Made by a program: the position numbers and the translations under genes | Notes under the pieces: generated by a model | The model's database searches: none | Seen by the model: only the letters and a program-made list of their open reading frames with translations | What the model was told of the DNA's origin: nothing | Assembly: GCA_018334165.1 (NCBI GenBank) | Contig: JAGXTB010000215.1 | Location: 1-38,052 of the forward strand | Direction: 5' to 3' | Length of the DNA stretch: 38,052 nt | Source: Sphingomonadales bacterium | GTDB taxonomy: Bacteria; Pseudomonadota; Alphaproteobacteria; Sphingomonadales; Sphingomonadaceae | Part shown: positions 19,109-29,294 of the stretch, piece by piece | Numbering within the stretch: the first letter of the stretch is position 1 | How the letters are laid out: each line of letters starts with the position of its first letter

Positions 19109-19699
19109 TTATAGGATCAGCAGTCCTTCATCGGATATATCAGCGAAATATCGAGAAATTGCGTCGGCCGCACGATCTGTCAAAGTCATAAATGCGCGTC
19201 GCTTGTCGAGCGAATCCTCAGTACGTATGAGCAAACCGGATTCTATCATTTGACCGATCCAGCGGAGCGCTGTTGTTGGTGGGACTCCAGAGGCAATGCA
19301 GAGCGAAGTAACGCTCACTCTCGTATGCTCTTCTCTTGCAGCCGCAAGATCGAGCAACATATCCCAAGCAGGATCAGCGAATAAATTGGCGTCGAAATAT
19401 CTAAGTCGCCTCTGTCGCAGTTTAATGACTTTCCTGATCAGTCGAGAATCAGGCATTGGCGGACGAGATTCTCGTCGCTCAGTAGAAAAAATGAAATTTT
19501 GATTGGCGCAAGTTTGATCTTCAACATACCCAACATCAAATTTGAAGGCGCTTTCGCTTTCTTGCCTGCTTGATGTTTTTGAAACAAAAACTTCGTGCAG
19601 ATCACTAGTCAAATCCGTCAATGCTTTTTTTAACTCCGATAGGCGCTTCGAAAGGCGGTATTCGATCTCTATCGGTCCTCCAGTCACGATAGGGCCCAA
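19109..19699 (-). CDS. MarR-like winged-helix transcriptional regulator
   Basis: RLRYFDANLFADPAWDMLLDLAAAREEHTRVSVTSLCIASGVPPTTALRWIGQMIESGLLIRTEDSLDKRRAFMTLTDRA. Confidence 0.75.
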   Translation of the reverse strand: MGPIVTGGPIEIEYRLSKRLSELKKALTDLTSDLHEVFVSKTSSRQESESAFKFDVGYVEDQTCANQNFIFSTERRESRPPMPDSRLIRKVIKLRQRRLRYFDANLFADPAWDMLLDLAAAREEHTRVSVTSLCIASGVPPTTALRWIGQMIESGLLIRTEDSLDKRRAFMTLTDRAADAISRYFADISDEGLLIL

Positions 19700-19718
19700 A
19701 TCATTTCAGGGCGAGTAT

Positions 19719-20162
19719 TTAATTGATTCGCCAGTCCGGATAGAAATGAGGTTCTTTCTGACGAATAATGTAACGTCGTATGCCTAGAATCAACAAAAAA
19801 TATTGGAAGTATGTTGGTGCGGTTGTCATCATCCAGTAAACGCCCGCCAACCCGTTGATAGCAACTAATTTTGCAAGGTGAGTCGAAACAACCAAAATTT
19901 GCAGAGATGATACCCATATTGGCCACCAACGGTTTGCGCGGATAGCAACTGTCAAAATCGCCACAAGAACTACAACTTCAATGAGAAGTTGTGGGTAATC
20001 AAGAGTGGCAAAATGCGCTGGTCCACGAATCAATCGTAAGGCAATACCAAACGCAAATGCGACGGCAAATATAGTAGATGTATACTTTTCCGGCTCTCCG
20101 CCACGCCGGTGCGCAAAGAATAGCAGAAGTACAATCAACGCAATAGTAGCGGAGAGCCTCAT
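19719..20162 (-). CDS. Hypothetical multi-TM membrane protein
   Basis: 147 aa with four hydrophobic helices. Confidence 0.65.
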   Translation of the reverse strand: MRLSATIALIVLLLFFAHRRGGEPEKYTSTIFAVAFAFGIALRLIRGPAHFATLDYPQLLIEVVVLVAILTVAIRANRWWPIWVSSLQILVVSTHLAKLVAINGLAGVYWMMTTAPTYFQYFLLILGIRRYIIRQKEPHFYPDWRIN

Positions 20163-20203
20163 TTCATATTCGCATCTCTACATTTGCTCTTTCGCATCTT
20201 TGA

Positions 20204-20533
20204 TTAGGCTGCGTCGGCGATGTTCAATTGGCCAGTCTGGCGCCAGTCGTCGGGGCAATCCTCTGCAGTCCCACCCATTTCTTTGCCGATGTCCAACATT
20301 CGCCCGTGCACTCTCGCCAAATCATTGCCTGCAGTCAGGAGGGATTGCTGAGATTTCATGAGGCGCATCAAGGCGTCTTGCCCAGAAAGAAGATCGGGAG
20401 AAACCAGATTGCGCGCTGAGACCAGGGTACTCATGAGTTCCGCTTGTTGCAATAGTGCTTCATTCAGTGCTTTTTCAGCAGATTTGATGTTGCGGGAAAT
20501 GCGGATGGCTGCGCTTTCAACGGTCAATGTCAT
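20204..20533 (-). CDS. Hypothetical 109-aa helical protein
   Basis: MTLTVESAAIRISRNIKSAEKALNEALLQQAELMSTLVSARN...; amphipathic; between co-oriented genes. Confidence 0.6.
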   Translation of the reverse strand: MTLTVESAAIRISRNIKSAEKALNEALLQQAELMSTLVSARNLVSPDLLSGQDALMRLMKSQQSLLTAGNDLARVHGRMLDIGKEMGGTAEDCPDDWRQTGQLNIADAA

Positions 20534-20573
20534 AATTTTCCCCTGTGGTTAGAATGCGAATCGTGCACTGTGA

Positions 20574-21095
20574 CTACAGCCGAATCGACGTTAGAGTATC
20601 AACTTGTGCAAATATCGTAACAATTGCCAAAATGACGAAAATCATTAATACAGAAATTACGACAATAAGCATAAGTCTAAACAATGTGCCGGATGTTCCT
20701 TCAAGCTGTAGAGGGACAATTCGATTTTGCGGCTTGTCATCAATCAAGTAGGAGCTTCGGGTTCCATCAAGATTTGCAAACATCACCGGATCATCGTTTT
20801 CTCCCTCAGAGGACTGTTGCGCGGAAGCCAGCGGCTTTGCCATATGGAATTCTTCATATGTCAATCGATCGCATAAGCGCTGGTGCCTCAAATATGCCTG
20901 GATAAGCTCTCTGCGGGTTGTCACCCCTAGGCGGCGCTTCGCAGTTTCGATTCGCTGGTAAACAGTATGCGGAGAGATACCTAAGACCTTCGATATCTCT
21001 TTGGAAGTAGCGTGTTTTATTAACAGCTCGAGCACATCAATTTGCTTCTGAGTGAGCAAATTCAATAAATCAAAAGTGGCTTCGTTTTCAATCAC
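20574..21095 (-). CDS. LuxR-type HTH protein with C-terminal transmembrane helix
   Basis: LLTQKQIDVLELLIKHATSKEISKVLGISPHTVYQRIETAKRRLGVTTRREL (GerE/LuxR HTH) plus LFRLMLIVVISVLMIFVILAIVTIFA TM; GTG start. Confidence 0.8.
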   Translation of the reverse strand: MIENEATFDLLNLLTQKQIDVLELLIKHATSKEISKVLGISPHTVYQRIETAKRRLGVTTRRELIQAYLRHQRLCDRLTYEEFHMAKPLASAQQSSEGENDDPVMFANLDGTRSSYLIDDKPQNRIVPLQLEGTSGTLFRLMLIVVISVLMIFVILAIVTIFAQVDTLTSIRL

Positions 21096-21223
21096 TTGTT
21101 CCGAACACCTTCACACGAACCGCGACCCCTCAATCTTCCCATATATGCCCTCCGCCAGTAGTTGAAAGACATGGTTAAAATGGCCTTAGAATGAGACTGT
21201 GATTCCTGCATCCTTCCTGATGC

Positions 21224-21242
21224 CCTGTAACTCGATTACAGG
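21224..21242. promoter_or_regulatory. Lux-box-like inverted repeat
   Basis: CCTGTAA-CTCGA-TTACAGG, 7-bp perfect arms, 129 bp upstream of the LuxR-HTH start codon. Confidence 0.4.
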
Positions 21243-21322
21243 TTTATATGAGGCACTTGACCGATGAAGATCGCAGCATCGCGGACCAAGTCTAAGCGCG
21301 CCGACGCTGATGAGCGAAGAAG

Positions 21323-22687
21323 CTAACGCCTAATCACAAGCCTCAGCCAGCCATCGAGGTACTCCAGATCGGATTCGAGCCGCCGGGCCAGATCTTCCTC
21401 GTGTTCGGTCGCGCCGCGGTGACCCCTGATCTGGGCCAGGCCGGTCAGTCCGGGCTTGAGCGCGTGGCGTTCCCAATAGCGGTCATCAATTTCCCAGAAC
21501 AGCTTCTCCCCGGCCTGCGATCCCAGCGCGTGCGGGCGCGGGCCGACCAACGACATTTCGCCGCGCAGCACGTTGAACAGCTGCGGCAGCTCGTCGATGC
21601 TGGTGCGGCGGATCAGGCGGCCGACGCGGGTGATCCGGTCGTCATCGCGGCGGGTTGAAAGCTCACCCGCGCCGTCGCTGTCGGCACTGCGCATCGAGCG
21701 GAATTTGAGCATGTTGAAGAAGCGGTTGCCGCGTCCGACCCGGCGCTGAACAAACAGCACCGGACTGCCGTCTTCCAGCAGGATCGCGATCGTGACCAGC
21801 AGCAACAGCGGCGAGAGCAGGATCAGCCCGCCGCCCGCCAGGACCAGGTCGAACAGCCGCTTGGCCGCGCGCGCGCGCAATCCCAATGGCCCGATCGAGA
21901 CCCGCAGAAAGCCTTGTCCGTCAGCCACTCTGGCACCGTGTGCGCCCAGCGCGGCAACACCGGGATCAAGCACTTCGCCGTCAATATTCGCGCCTTTCAG
22001 GATCGATGCCCAGGCTGCCCGGCGTTCGGGCGGGCAAGTCACCACCACCCGGTCGATCGCGTGCAGCAGTGCGCCAATCCGGTTAAGCTGCGCCGGACTG
22101 TCCAGCGCCGGAACCAGCCGCAATGCCTTGGCATCGACCCGGTAAGCTCCTGGCAGGGCAACCTGCGGGCCGCCATCGTCGATCAGCAGTTCGTTGATCA
22201 GTCGTTCCCCGCAGCGCCAGCGCACGAAGCTGCGCATCTGCAGGCGGGTCCAGACCAGGACCAGGCCTGACAATAGCCCCCCGACGGTAAACAGCACGCG
22301 TGAGAACTCGACACTGGATTTGGTGTAAAAGGTGATGAACACCACCACCGCCGCTGAAATCGCAAGCGCGCCCAAGCCGCGCAGGATGCCGGTGCGGGCC
22401 TGACGCAAAGTCGAAAGCGCATAGGCGCCGTTGTAAAGCGCGACAGTCAGAAAGACCGGCAACAGCAGCTGCGCCAGAATTCCGGCCTGCTCCAGCCCCT
22501 GGCGCCCCAGATAGAGATAGCCAGAGAACCCAAACCCGGCAAAGATCGCGAAGATATCACCCACCATCTGCGCCAGGTATGCCTGCAAGCGGCGGCGCTC
22601 GAGCGGCTGAGCGGGAGTCAGATGTTCGAGCGGCGCAGGCACGGGCGTGCTCAATCGGTCGGCGCTAATGGCAGCTAACTCGTTCAT
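21323..22687 (-). CDS. Exopolysaccharide polyprenyl glycosylphosphotransferase (GumD/WcaJ-like)
   Basis: KRLFDLVLAGGGLILLSPLLLLVTIAILLEDGSPVLFVQRRVGRGNRFFNMLKFRSMR...SIDELPQLFNVLRGEMSLVGPRP. Confidence 0.92.
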   Translation of the reverse strand: MNELAAISADRLSTPVPAPLEHLTPAQPLERRRLQAYLAQMVGDIFAIFAGFGFSGYLYLGRQGLEQAGILAQLLLPVFLTVALYNGAYALSTLRQARTGILRGLGALAISAAVVVFITFYTKSSVEFSRVLFTVGGLLSGLVLVWTRLQMRSFVRWRCGERLINELLIDDGGPQVALPGAYRVDAKALRLVPALDSPAQLNRIGALLHAIDRVVVTCPPERRAAWASILKGANIDGEVLDPGVAALGAHGARVADGQGFLRVSIGPLGLRARAAKRLFDLVLAGGGLILLSPLLLLVTIAILLEDGSPVLFVQRRVGRGNRFFNMLKFRSMRSADSDGAGELSTRRDDDRITRVGRLIRRTSIDELPQLFNVLRGEMSLVGPRPHALGSQAGEKLFWEIDDRYWERHALKPGLTGLAQIRGHRGATEHEEDLARRLESDLEYLDGWLRLVIRR

Positions 22688-22781
22688 CGATGGCAACCCG
22701 TTGGTCCTGCGTCTGCGATGCGCCACTCCCTCTCATGCAAGAGAATGGTGCCACCTTCAAGTCTTCGTGAGGGGCTTTGCC

Positions 22782-23813
22782 CTATGTCCGGGGCGCTGCG
22801 GCGCGGGCGATCTCGGCCAGGCCCTGGGCCAGCAGCAGTTCGGCGTTCTGGCTGTTGGCCAGCAGCTGGCGGTGCAGTTCGATCAGGCGGTCCACCAGCC
22901 GCGCCAGTTTGCGCCCGCGCCAGGCAGTCAACTGCTGGATCAGATCGCGGCTGTCCTTCCAGAACACCCGCTTGGCACTCGATTCGGCCTCGATGAACTG
23001 GCGGACATTGCCGCGCGGACCCATCCGTGCGGCGAGCTGCGCCAGCTGGGTCGCACGGCGCTCGAACGCCAGCAGCAGGCCGACGGGGTTGAGCCCCAGC
23101 TCGTGCATCCGCTTGAGCTCGCCGCTGAGCTTGGCCACCTCGCCGCCCAGCACCACGTTGACCAGCGACATGAACCCATCGTCCTCGGTCCGCGCGCCGA
23201 TTGCCTCCAGCGCATCGGCATCGGCCTTGCGCGGAGCCTGCGGGCTGGCATCGAGATAGAGCGCGAGCTTGGTCACTTCGCTTTGCGCCAGGCGCGTATC
23301 GAGCGCGGCGGCCTTGGCAATCCGTTCGGCCAGGTCCCCGCTTAGCGTCACCCCGGCGGCATCGGCCATGTCGCGCACGGCGCCGGTCACGCTGCGCAGG
23401 TCCGGTGGATAGAACATCGCGACCAGCGCATCGCCGCGCCCGGCCAGCAGCTTTGCCGTGCGCGACTTGTCAGTCGCGCCGCTGGCCACCACCAGCACCG
23501 GCCAGCCGGGGGTATCGTCAGCCACCAGGTTTTCCAGCGCGTCGTGGGCCTCGTCGCCCGTGGCGCGGATCCAGATGTGGCGGCTGTCGCCGAACAGCGA
23601 ACTGGAGCGCGCCTCGTCGCTCAGCCGCACCGGATCGCGCTTGATGTCGGCGCCGGAGAATTCGACCCGCTCACCCGGATCGGGCAGCAGCGAGAGCACG
23701 TGATGCGCTGCATCGTGCGCTCCGGCCTCGTCGGGGCCGCAGAAGAAGAACACCCGCGCTTCCTTGGCAGCGCGCGGAGCCTGGGCCTTGAAGTCCTTCT
23801 GGGTCGCCTTCAC
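22782..23813 (-). CDS. holA: DNA polymerase III subunit delta
   Basis: 343 aa; RVFFFCGPDEAGAHDAAHHV..., delta-like layout, upstream lptE/leuS synteny typical of alphaproteobacteria. Confidence 0.88.
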   Translation of the reverse strand: MKATQKDFKAQAPRAAKEARVFFFCGPDEAGAHDAAHHVLSLLPDPGERVEFSGADIKRDPVRLSDEARSSSLFGDSRHIWIRATGDEAHDALENLVADDTPGWPVLVVASGATDKSRTAKLLAGRGDALVAMFYPPDLRSVTGAVRDMADAAGVTLSGDLAERIAKAAALDTRLAQSEVTKLALYLDASPQAPRKADADALEAIGARTEDDGFMSLVNVVLGGEVAKLSGELKRMHELGLNPVGLLLAFERRATQLAQLAARMGPRGNVRQFIEAESSAKRVFWKDSRDLIQQLTAWRGRKLARLVDRLIELHRQLLANSQNAELLLAQGLAEIARAAAPRT

Positions 23814-24316
23814 GGCACGGTGGGGGCCGCGCCCCTGAGCTTGAGCGCGACGCGGGTGACGATCCGGTCGGCCACTTCCTTGGCGAGGTTTTCCAGCGCG
23901 GTCTGTTCGGCCGCGATGGTCGCATATTCGCTGCTGGTGACATCAATCCCGGCGTCCGACCCGGCGGTCGCATCGAGCACGATCTGTCCGGTTTCAAGAT
24001 CGACCAACTGATAGCGCGCCCGCAAGGTCCGGCGCTCGCGCGCGACAGTATCGTCGGTCAGTAGCCCCAGGCCTTCCAGCTTGTCATCAAGCCGCACGTC
24101 CAGCCGGTAGCGCTTGGGACCCGCTCCGCCTGCACCCAGCCGGTCAGTCAGCGCATTGCGCACCAGCCAGCCGGCCTTGCCCTCAATCGGGGCGACCTCG
24201 ATCGAGGACAGGCCTTGCACCACGGTTCCGCTGGCCCCGCCCGCATACATTGGCTTGAGGCCGCAGGCGCTGAGCGGCAGTGCGAGAGCGAGGGCGAGCG
24301 CGATCCGCTTCATCAC
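23810..24316 (-). CDS. lptE: LPS assembly lipoprotein LptE
   Basis: [30 protein letters not shown] lipoprotein; between leuS and holA. Confidence 0.87.
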   Translation of the reverse strand: MMKRIALALALALPLSACGLKPMYAGGASGTVVQGLSSIEVAPIEGKAGWLVRNALTDRLGAGGAGPKRYRLDVRLDDKLEGLGLLTDDTVARERRTLRARYQLVDLETGQIVLDATAGSDAGIDVTSSEYATIAAEQTALENLAKEVADRIVTRVALKLRGAAPTVP

Positions 24317-26859
24317 GCCACCAAATTGACCAGCCGGTCGGGCACCACGATCACTTTCTTGACTGCCTTGCCATCAAGCGCACGCTGGACCTTGTCGCTC
24401 GCGAGGGCAAGCGCTTCGATCTCTTCACGCGGCAGGCCTTTGGCCACGGTGATGGTGTCGCGCAGCTTGCCCAGCACCTGGATCGCGATGGTCACTTCGT
24501 CATCGACCAGCATTGCCGGGTCGAACGCGGGCCAGGCCTCGTCGGCGACCAGACCAGCATTCGGCCAGCGCTGGTGCAGCGATTCTTCGGCCAGGTGCGG
24601 CATCATTGGCGCGACCATCAGCCGCAATTTGCGGATCGCGTCGCTGCGGCTGGCGGACAGCTCGGCCTTGTCGATCGCATTGGCCAGCTCGTAAATCCGG
24701 GCGACCGCCTTGTTGAAGGCCAGTGCCTCGATATCGGCAGCGACCGCAGCGACGGTCTGGTGGGTCTTGCGTTCCAGCGCCATGTCGGTGTTCGCATCCG
24801 CACCCGCGCCGCCAGCGCCTTCCTGGCCGAACAGGCGCCACAACCGCTGGACGAACCGCGCGCAGCCTTCGATCCCGGCTTCGGACCAAGGCAAGTCGCG
24901 TTCGGGCGGGCTGTCGCTGAGCATGAACCAGCGCACTGCGTCTGCGCCGAAGGTCTTGATGATGTCATCGGGATCGACGACATTCTTCTTCGACTTCGAC
25001 ATCTTGATGACCCGGCCGACTTCGACGGCCTGGCCATCGGCCTTGAGCGTCGCACCTTCGCCGCTACGCTCGATCTCTTCAGGGCTGAAATAGATCGGCG
25101 CGCCGTTGCCGGGATCGACCCGCGAATAGGTCTCGTGCGTCACCATGCCTTGCGTGAACAGGCTGGCGAACGGCTCCTTCACATCGATCATGCCGATGTG
25201 GCTGAGCGCGCGGGTCCAGAAGCGGGCGTAGAGCAGGTGCAGGATCGCATGTTCGATCCCGCCGATGTACTGCTCGACCGGCAGCCATTGCTTGATCACT
25301 TCGGGATCGAACGGGCGGCCATCCGGCTGGCTGGCGAAGCGCAGGAAATACCACGAGCTGTCGACGAAAGTGTCGAGCGTATCGGTCTCGCGCACGGCGG
25401 CCTTGCCGCACTTGGGGCAATCGACATGCTTCCAGCTGGGATGGCGCAGCAGCGGGTTGCCGGGGGTCTGGAAATCGACATCCTCGGGCAGCACCACCGG
25501 CAGCTGGTCCTTGGGCACCGGCACCACACCGCAGCTCTCGCAGTGGATGAACGGGATCGGCGTGCCCCAATAGCGCTGGCGCGAAACGCCCCAGTCGCGC
25601 AGCCGCCAGACGGTGGTGCCGTGGCCCCATTGGCCTGCTTCTGCGCGCCTGATCACTTCGGCCTTGGCCGCTTCTACATCGAGCCCGTCGAGGAAGCGCG
25701 AGTTTACCAGCGCGCCGGGGCCAGTGTAAGCCTCACTCCCTTCGAACACCGGATCGACCTTGTCACCATCGGCGACCACGCGGGTTACCGGCAGGCCATA
25801 TTTGCGGGCAAAGTCGATATCGCGCTGATCATGCGCCGGGCAGCCGAACACCGCGCCGGTGCCGTAGTCCATCAGCACGAAATTGGCGATATAGAGCGGC
25901 AGTTCGATGGCATCGTCGAACGGGTGTTTCAGCCGGATCCCGGTATCGTAACCCAGCTTCTCCTGCGTCTCGATCTCGGCGGCGGTGGTCCCGCCCTTGC
26001 GGCACTCTTCGATGAAGGCGGCGACGGCGGGGTCACCCGCGGCCAGCCCTTGCGCAATCGGATGGTCGGCGGCGATCGCAACGAAGCAGGCACCGAAGAT
26101 CGTGTCGGGCCGGGTGGTGAAGACTTCGACTTCGGTGCTGCGGTCTGCATTCCAGAACTTGAACTGCAGGCCCTGCGACTTGCCGATCCAGTTTTCCTGC
26201 ATCAGCCGGACCTTTTCGGGCCAGTCCTTGAGATCGCCCAGACCGTCCAGCAGCTCGTCGGCGAACTGGGTGATCTTCAGGAACCACTGGCTGAGCTTGC
26301 GCTTCTCAACCAGCGCGCCGCTGCGCCAGCCGCGTCCGTCGATCACCTGTTCGTTGGCCAGCACGGTCATGTCGACCGGGTCCCAGTTGACCGCGCTCTC
26401 CTTGCGGTAGACCAGTCCCGCTGCGTAAAGGTCGAGGAACAGCGCCTGTTCGTGGCCGTAATAGTCCGGCTCGCAAGTGGAAAGCTCGCGGCTCCAATCG
26501 AACGAGAAGCCCAGGCGTTTGAGCTGCGCGGTCATCGCCGCGATATTGGCGCGGGTCCAGCCGCCGGGGTGGACGCCCTTTTCCATCGCGGCGTTTTCGG
26601 CCGGCATCCCGAACGAATCCCAGCCCATCGGGTGCAGCACTTCGAAACCCTGCATCCGCTTGTAGCGCGCCAGCACGTCGCCCATCGTGTAGTTGCGCAC
26701 GTGGCCGATGTGGATCCGGCCCGACGGGTAGGGAAACATCTCCAGCACATAGCTGCGCGGCTTGGGCGACGCGTCGTCCGCCTTGAAAGTCTGCGCCGCA
26801 TCCCATGCGGCCTGCCAGCGCGCATCGGCGTTGCTGGGATCGAAACGTTCGCTTGTCAT
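24313..26859 (-). CDS. leuS: Leucyl-tRNA synthetase
   Basis: [21 protein letters not shown] (HIGH), [13 protein letters not shown] (KMSKS), 848 aa. Confidence 0.97.
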   Translation of the reverse strand: MTSERFDPSNADARWQAAWDAAQTFKADDASPKPRSYVLEMFPYPSGRIHIGHVRNYTMGDVLARYKRMQGFEVLHPMGWDSFGMPAENAAMEKGVHPGGWTRANIAAMTAQLKRLGFSFDWSRELSTCEPDYYGHEQALFLDLYAAGLVYRKESAVNWDPVDMTVLANEQVIDGRGWRSGALVEKRKLSQWFLKITQFADELLDGLGDLKDWPEKVRLMQENWIGKSQGLQFKFWNADRSTEVEVFTTRPDTIFGACFVAIAADHPIAQGLAAGDPAVAAFIEECRKGGTTAAEIETQEKLGYDTGIRLKHPFDDAIELPLYIANFVLMDYGTGAVFGCPAHDQRDIDFARKYGLPVTRVVADGDKVDPVFEGSEAYTGPGALVNSRFLDGLDVEAAKAEVIRRAEAGQWGHGTTVWRLRDWGVSRQRYWGTPIPFIHCESCGVVPVPKDQLPVVLPEDVDFQTPGNPLLRHPSWKHVDCPKCGKAAVRETDTLDTFVDSSWYFLRFASQPDGRPFDPEVIKQWLPVEQYIGGIEHAILHLLYARFWTRALSHIGMIDVKEPFASLFTQGMVTHETYSRVDPGNGAPIYFSPEEIERSGEGATLKADGQAVEVGRVIKMSKSKKNVVDPDDIIKTFGADAVRWFMLSDSPPERDLPWSEAGIEGCARFVQRLWRLFGQEGAGGAGADANTDMALERKTHQTVAAVAADIEALAFNKAVARIYELANAIDKAELSASRSDAIRKLRLMVAPMMPHLAEESLHQRWPNAGLVADEAWPAFDPAMLVDDEVTIAIQVLGKLRDTITVAKGLPREEIEALALASDKVQRALDGKAVKKVIVVPDRLVNLVA

Positions 26860-26883
26860 GGAAGTCCCTCTAACGGCTCGACG

Positions 26884-26899
26884 TCCCGGCGCAAGCCGG
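26884..26899. repeat. REP-like palindrome
   Basis: CCCGGC-GCAA-GCCGGG between leuS and the DUF3576 gene. Confidence 0.5.
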
Positions 26900-26924
26900 G
26901 AAGGCGGCGGCGGGACTTACGCTG

Positions 26925-27395
26925 TTACTTGCCCGCCGAAGCCTGACGGCGCAGGTCGCGGGCGCGGGTAAGGATCACGTCTTCCAGCTTCTGCACGGTC
27001 GCGGCCTGGACGGGAACTTCGGCCCAGACGCCGTTCTGCATCACCTGGCGGCTGGCGGCGACGCGCAGCGCATCGGCGCGCAGGTCCTGATCAAGGATCG
27101 CCACCGAAACCTTCATTCGCTCGTTGGGGTTGTTGGGGTTGGCGTACCAGTCGGTCACGATAACCCCGCCGTTGCTGTCGGTCTGGAGCAAAGGCATGAA
27201 GCTCAGTGCTTCAAGGCTGGCGCGCCACAGGTAGCTGTTGACCCCGATCGTGGTGATCTTCGATGCGGCCAGATCGGCCTTGGGGCGCTTGTTGCCGCCG
27301 CCGCAGGCCGCCAGCGAGACCGTGGCGAGCGCAAGGAGCCCGGCGCGCGCCGCAAGACGAAGGGTGCCGGGGCGGGTGGAAGTGCTGCCAATCAT
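26925..27395 (-). CDS. DUF3576 lipoprotein
   Basis: Lipobox SLAACGGG; IGVNSYLWRASLEALSFMPLLQTDSNGGVIVTDWYANP. Confidence 0.85.
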   Translation of the reverse strand: MIGSTSTRPGTLRLAARAGLLALATVSLAACGGGNKRPKADLAASKITTIGVNSYLWRASLEALSFMPLLQTDSNGGVIVTDWYANPNNPNERMKVSVAILDQDLRADALRVAASRQVMQNGVWAEVPVQAATVQKLEDVILTRARDLRRQASAGK

Positions 27396-27645
27396 TGCGT
27401 GCCTGGTTCCTGTAATCGTGTTTGCCAGCCTGCTTGCTGGACGCGCTGCCTCTATAGCCGAGGCGGCACTGGCGGCAAGCCCGCTTTGCCGCGCTAGTAC
27501 CGGCTCGGGCGGTGAACGCGTCCTGAATAGGCCAGGCAGAGGCGCGGTTCAGCGCGAATTCATCGCGCCGGGACCATTCCGCGCTTGGAAATTCAGCCAT
27601 TTTGCGCGATTATCTGCGCTTCACGATTGGGAACAGGGCACGGCA

Positions 27646-28410
27646 ATGAGCGAGACGGCAGCCAAAATCAGCAGGAAAGTCGGGGCAAGCACCTCGGCCA
27701 TGCTGCTGTGCGGCGCGGTCAGCGTGCTGGCGCTGCCCAGCGCGGTGCTGGCTTTCGCTGGCGGATTCGCGCCCAAGTTTGAAGTGCTTGCCGCCAATTC
27801 GGCCGACGGGGCCTTTGTGCCTTCGCAGGTCGATCCCCGGCTCTCGCGCTCGATCACGGTGCGCGCACTGTCCAAGGGCAAGCTGTTCCGCTTTACCCCT
27901 GCCGCCACCCCCAGCCGTCCGAACGATTCGGTGGTGACGGTCGCGGTGCGGATGGGCAGCCACTTGCCCGCGCTGGCGATGCGCCGCACGGCCCATGCCG
28001 ACGTTGCGACCTCGGCCAGCGGGGTTGCGATCGCGCCGACCGCTTACAGCCTGGGCTCGGCCCGCGGCTATCGCGGCTTTGCCCAAAGCACGCCGCCGAC
28101 CCAGGCCACCTTCCGGCAGATGGATGTGCCGGACCTCGCCAGCTACAAGCCCAAGCCGGGCGTCGCGCCAGACAATTCGCGGTTTGAGCCGCGGATCGCG
28201 CTCGACGAGCGGGAGAAGACCGGCCGCAGCCCCCGCACTTTCGAGCAGAGCGACCAGCAGGTCGATCTGGGCGGCGCCTACCGCGTCACCCGCAACCTCG
28301 ATGTCACCGCCGGGGTCCGCGTGACGTCCGACCGTGACCGGCTGCGCCCGACCACCGATGGCCGGCAGGATAGCCAGGCGGTCTATGTCGGAACCCAGTT
28401 CCGCTTCTAG
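27646..28410 (+). CDS. Hypothetical exported protein with C-terminal beta-barrel-like strands
   Basis: Signal peptide; C-terminal YRVTRNLDVTAGVRVTSDRD...AVYVGTQFRF ending in Phe. Confidence 0.65.
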   Translation: MSETAAKISRKVGASTSAMLLCGAVSVLALPSAVLAFAGGFAPKFEVLAANSADGAFVPSQVDPRLSRSITVRALSKGKLFRFTPAATPSRPNDSVVTVAVRMGSHLPALAMRRTAHADVATSASGVAIAPTAYSLGSARGYRGFAQSTPPTQATFRQMDVPDLASYKPKPGVAPDNSRFEPRIALDEREKTGRSPRTFEQSDQQVDLGGAYRVTRNLDVTAGVRVTSDRDRLRPTTDGRQDSQAVYVGTQFRF

Positions 28411-28425
28411 GGTTCGCGAGCATTT

Positions 28426-28550
28426 GCCCCATGCCGGGCTGCGAACGGCCGCTTTCTGCGCTTCCGGTGCTCACGACCCCAAAAGGTCGCTGCGCGCCGG
28501 TTCTCAAAATCAGCCATTCTCGCTCCGGCCTGAGCCAAATTCTCACCAAC
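28426..28550 (+). repeat. Dispersed intergenic repeat, copy 2
   Basis: See copy 1; fills the convergent intergenic gap between 28410 and 28552. Confidence 0.8.
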
Positions 28551-28551
28551 C

Positions 28552-28776
28552 CTAGTTCGCGCTCTTGCTCGCTGCCGGGCTGGCCTGCGCCGCCGGGGCA
28601 TTGGTCATCGGCGTCGTGGGCAGGTCGACCGGCACTGCCGGCTCGGTCGGATTTTCCTGAACCCATTCGCTCGACGGTGCGGTCGGCTCGTCAGCAACCT
28701 GGCCCTGATCGGCCTGTTTTCCGCAAGCAGCCAGCGCCAGCAAGGCGGCCAGCGGCAGGATCGAAATTCGCTTCAT
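28552..28776 (-). CDS. Small hypothetical lipoprotein
   Basis: MKRISILPLAALLALAACGKQ lipobox, low-complexity tail. Confidence 0.7.
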   Translation of the reverse strand: MKRISILPLAALLALAACGKQADQGQVADEPTAPSSEWVQENPTEPAVPVDLPTTPMTNAPAAQASPAASKSAN

Positions 28777-28869
28777 CGCAAGTGCTCCTTTTGCATCCCA
28801 AACGCCCCCACTTGCGGCTAGCCGCTTTGCCGAGCGCCCGGAATGACCTGGATCAACTGGCGATAGAGC

Positions 28870-29157
28870 CTAAAGCCCCTGGGTGATGAACACCCGGTAG
28901 TCGGCCCCGGCAAAGCGGTGCGCGCGGGCCGCCTGATAGGCGTCGGACTGGTACCAGGCGCGTGCTGCCTCCATGTCGGGAAACTCGATGATCACGCTGC
29001 CTTGCGCTTCGGGCCCTTCCAGCGTTTCGATCGCGCCATAGTAGGCCAGCGGCTTTGCGCTGTGCCCGCCCAGCGATGGGCCAGCGGCGGTCGCATAGGT
29101 CGCCATCGCTCCGGCATCGTGCTCGCGTTCCTTGATGAAGACGATGTAGGCGGGCAT
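28870..29157 (-). CDS. DUF1330 domain protein
   Basis: MPAYIVFIKERE...YYGAIETLEG...SVIIEFPDMEAARAWYQSDAYQAARAHR. Confidence 0.88.
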   Translation of the reverse strand: MPAYIVFIKEREHDAGAMATYATAAGPSLGGHSAKPLAYYGAIETLEGPEAQGSVIIEFPDMEAARAWYQSDAYQAARAHRFAGADYRVFITQGL

Positions 29158-29294
29158 GGGCTGGGCTCCTGTGATGGCTTGCGTGGGTCTAAGCTTACGA
29201 TGAGGCACGGCGGCCCGGCTGGCAATGGCGCTTGGCAAGGCATTGTGGCTTCCCGCTCGTGACAAGCACGGGCGCAAGGGGCATGCTGCGCGCC

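Noticed and set aside
21247-21294. 15-codon plus-strand ORF MRHLTDEDRSIADQV
   Set aside because: Too short and no clear SD; could be a remnant but cannot be supported.
24280-26946. 888-aa plus-strand ORF opposite leuS
   Set aside because: Antisense shadow ORF in GC-rich coding DNA; leuS on the other strand has full catalytic motifs, and the shadow protein has low-complexity R/H/D/Q-rich composition.
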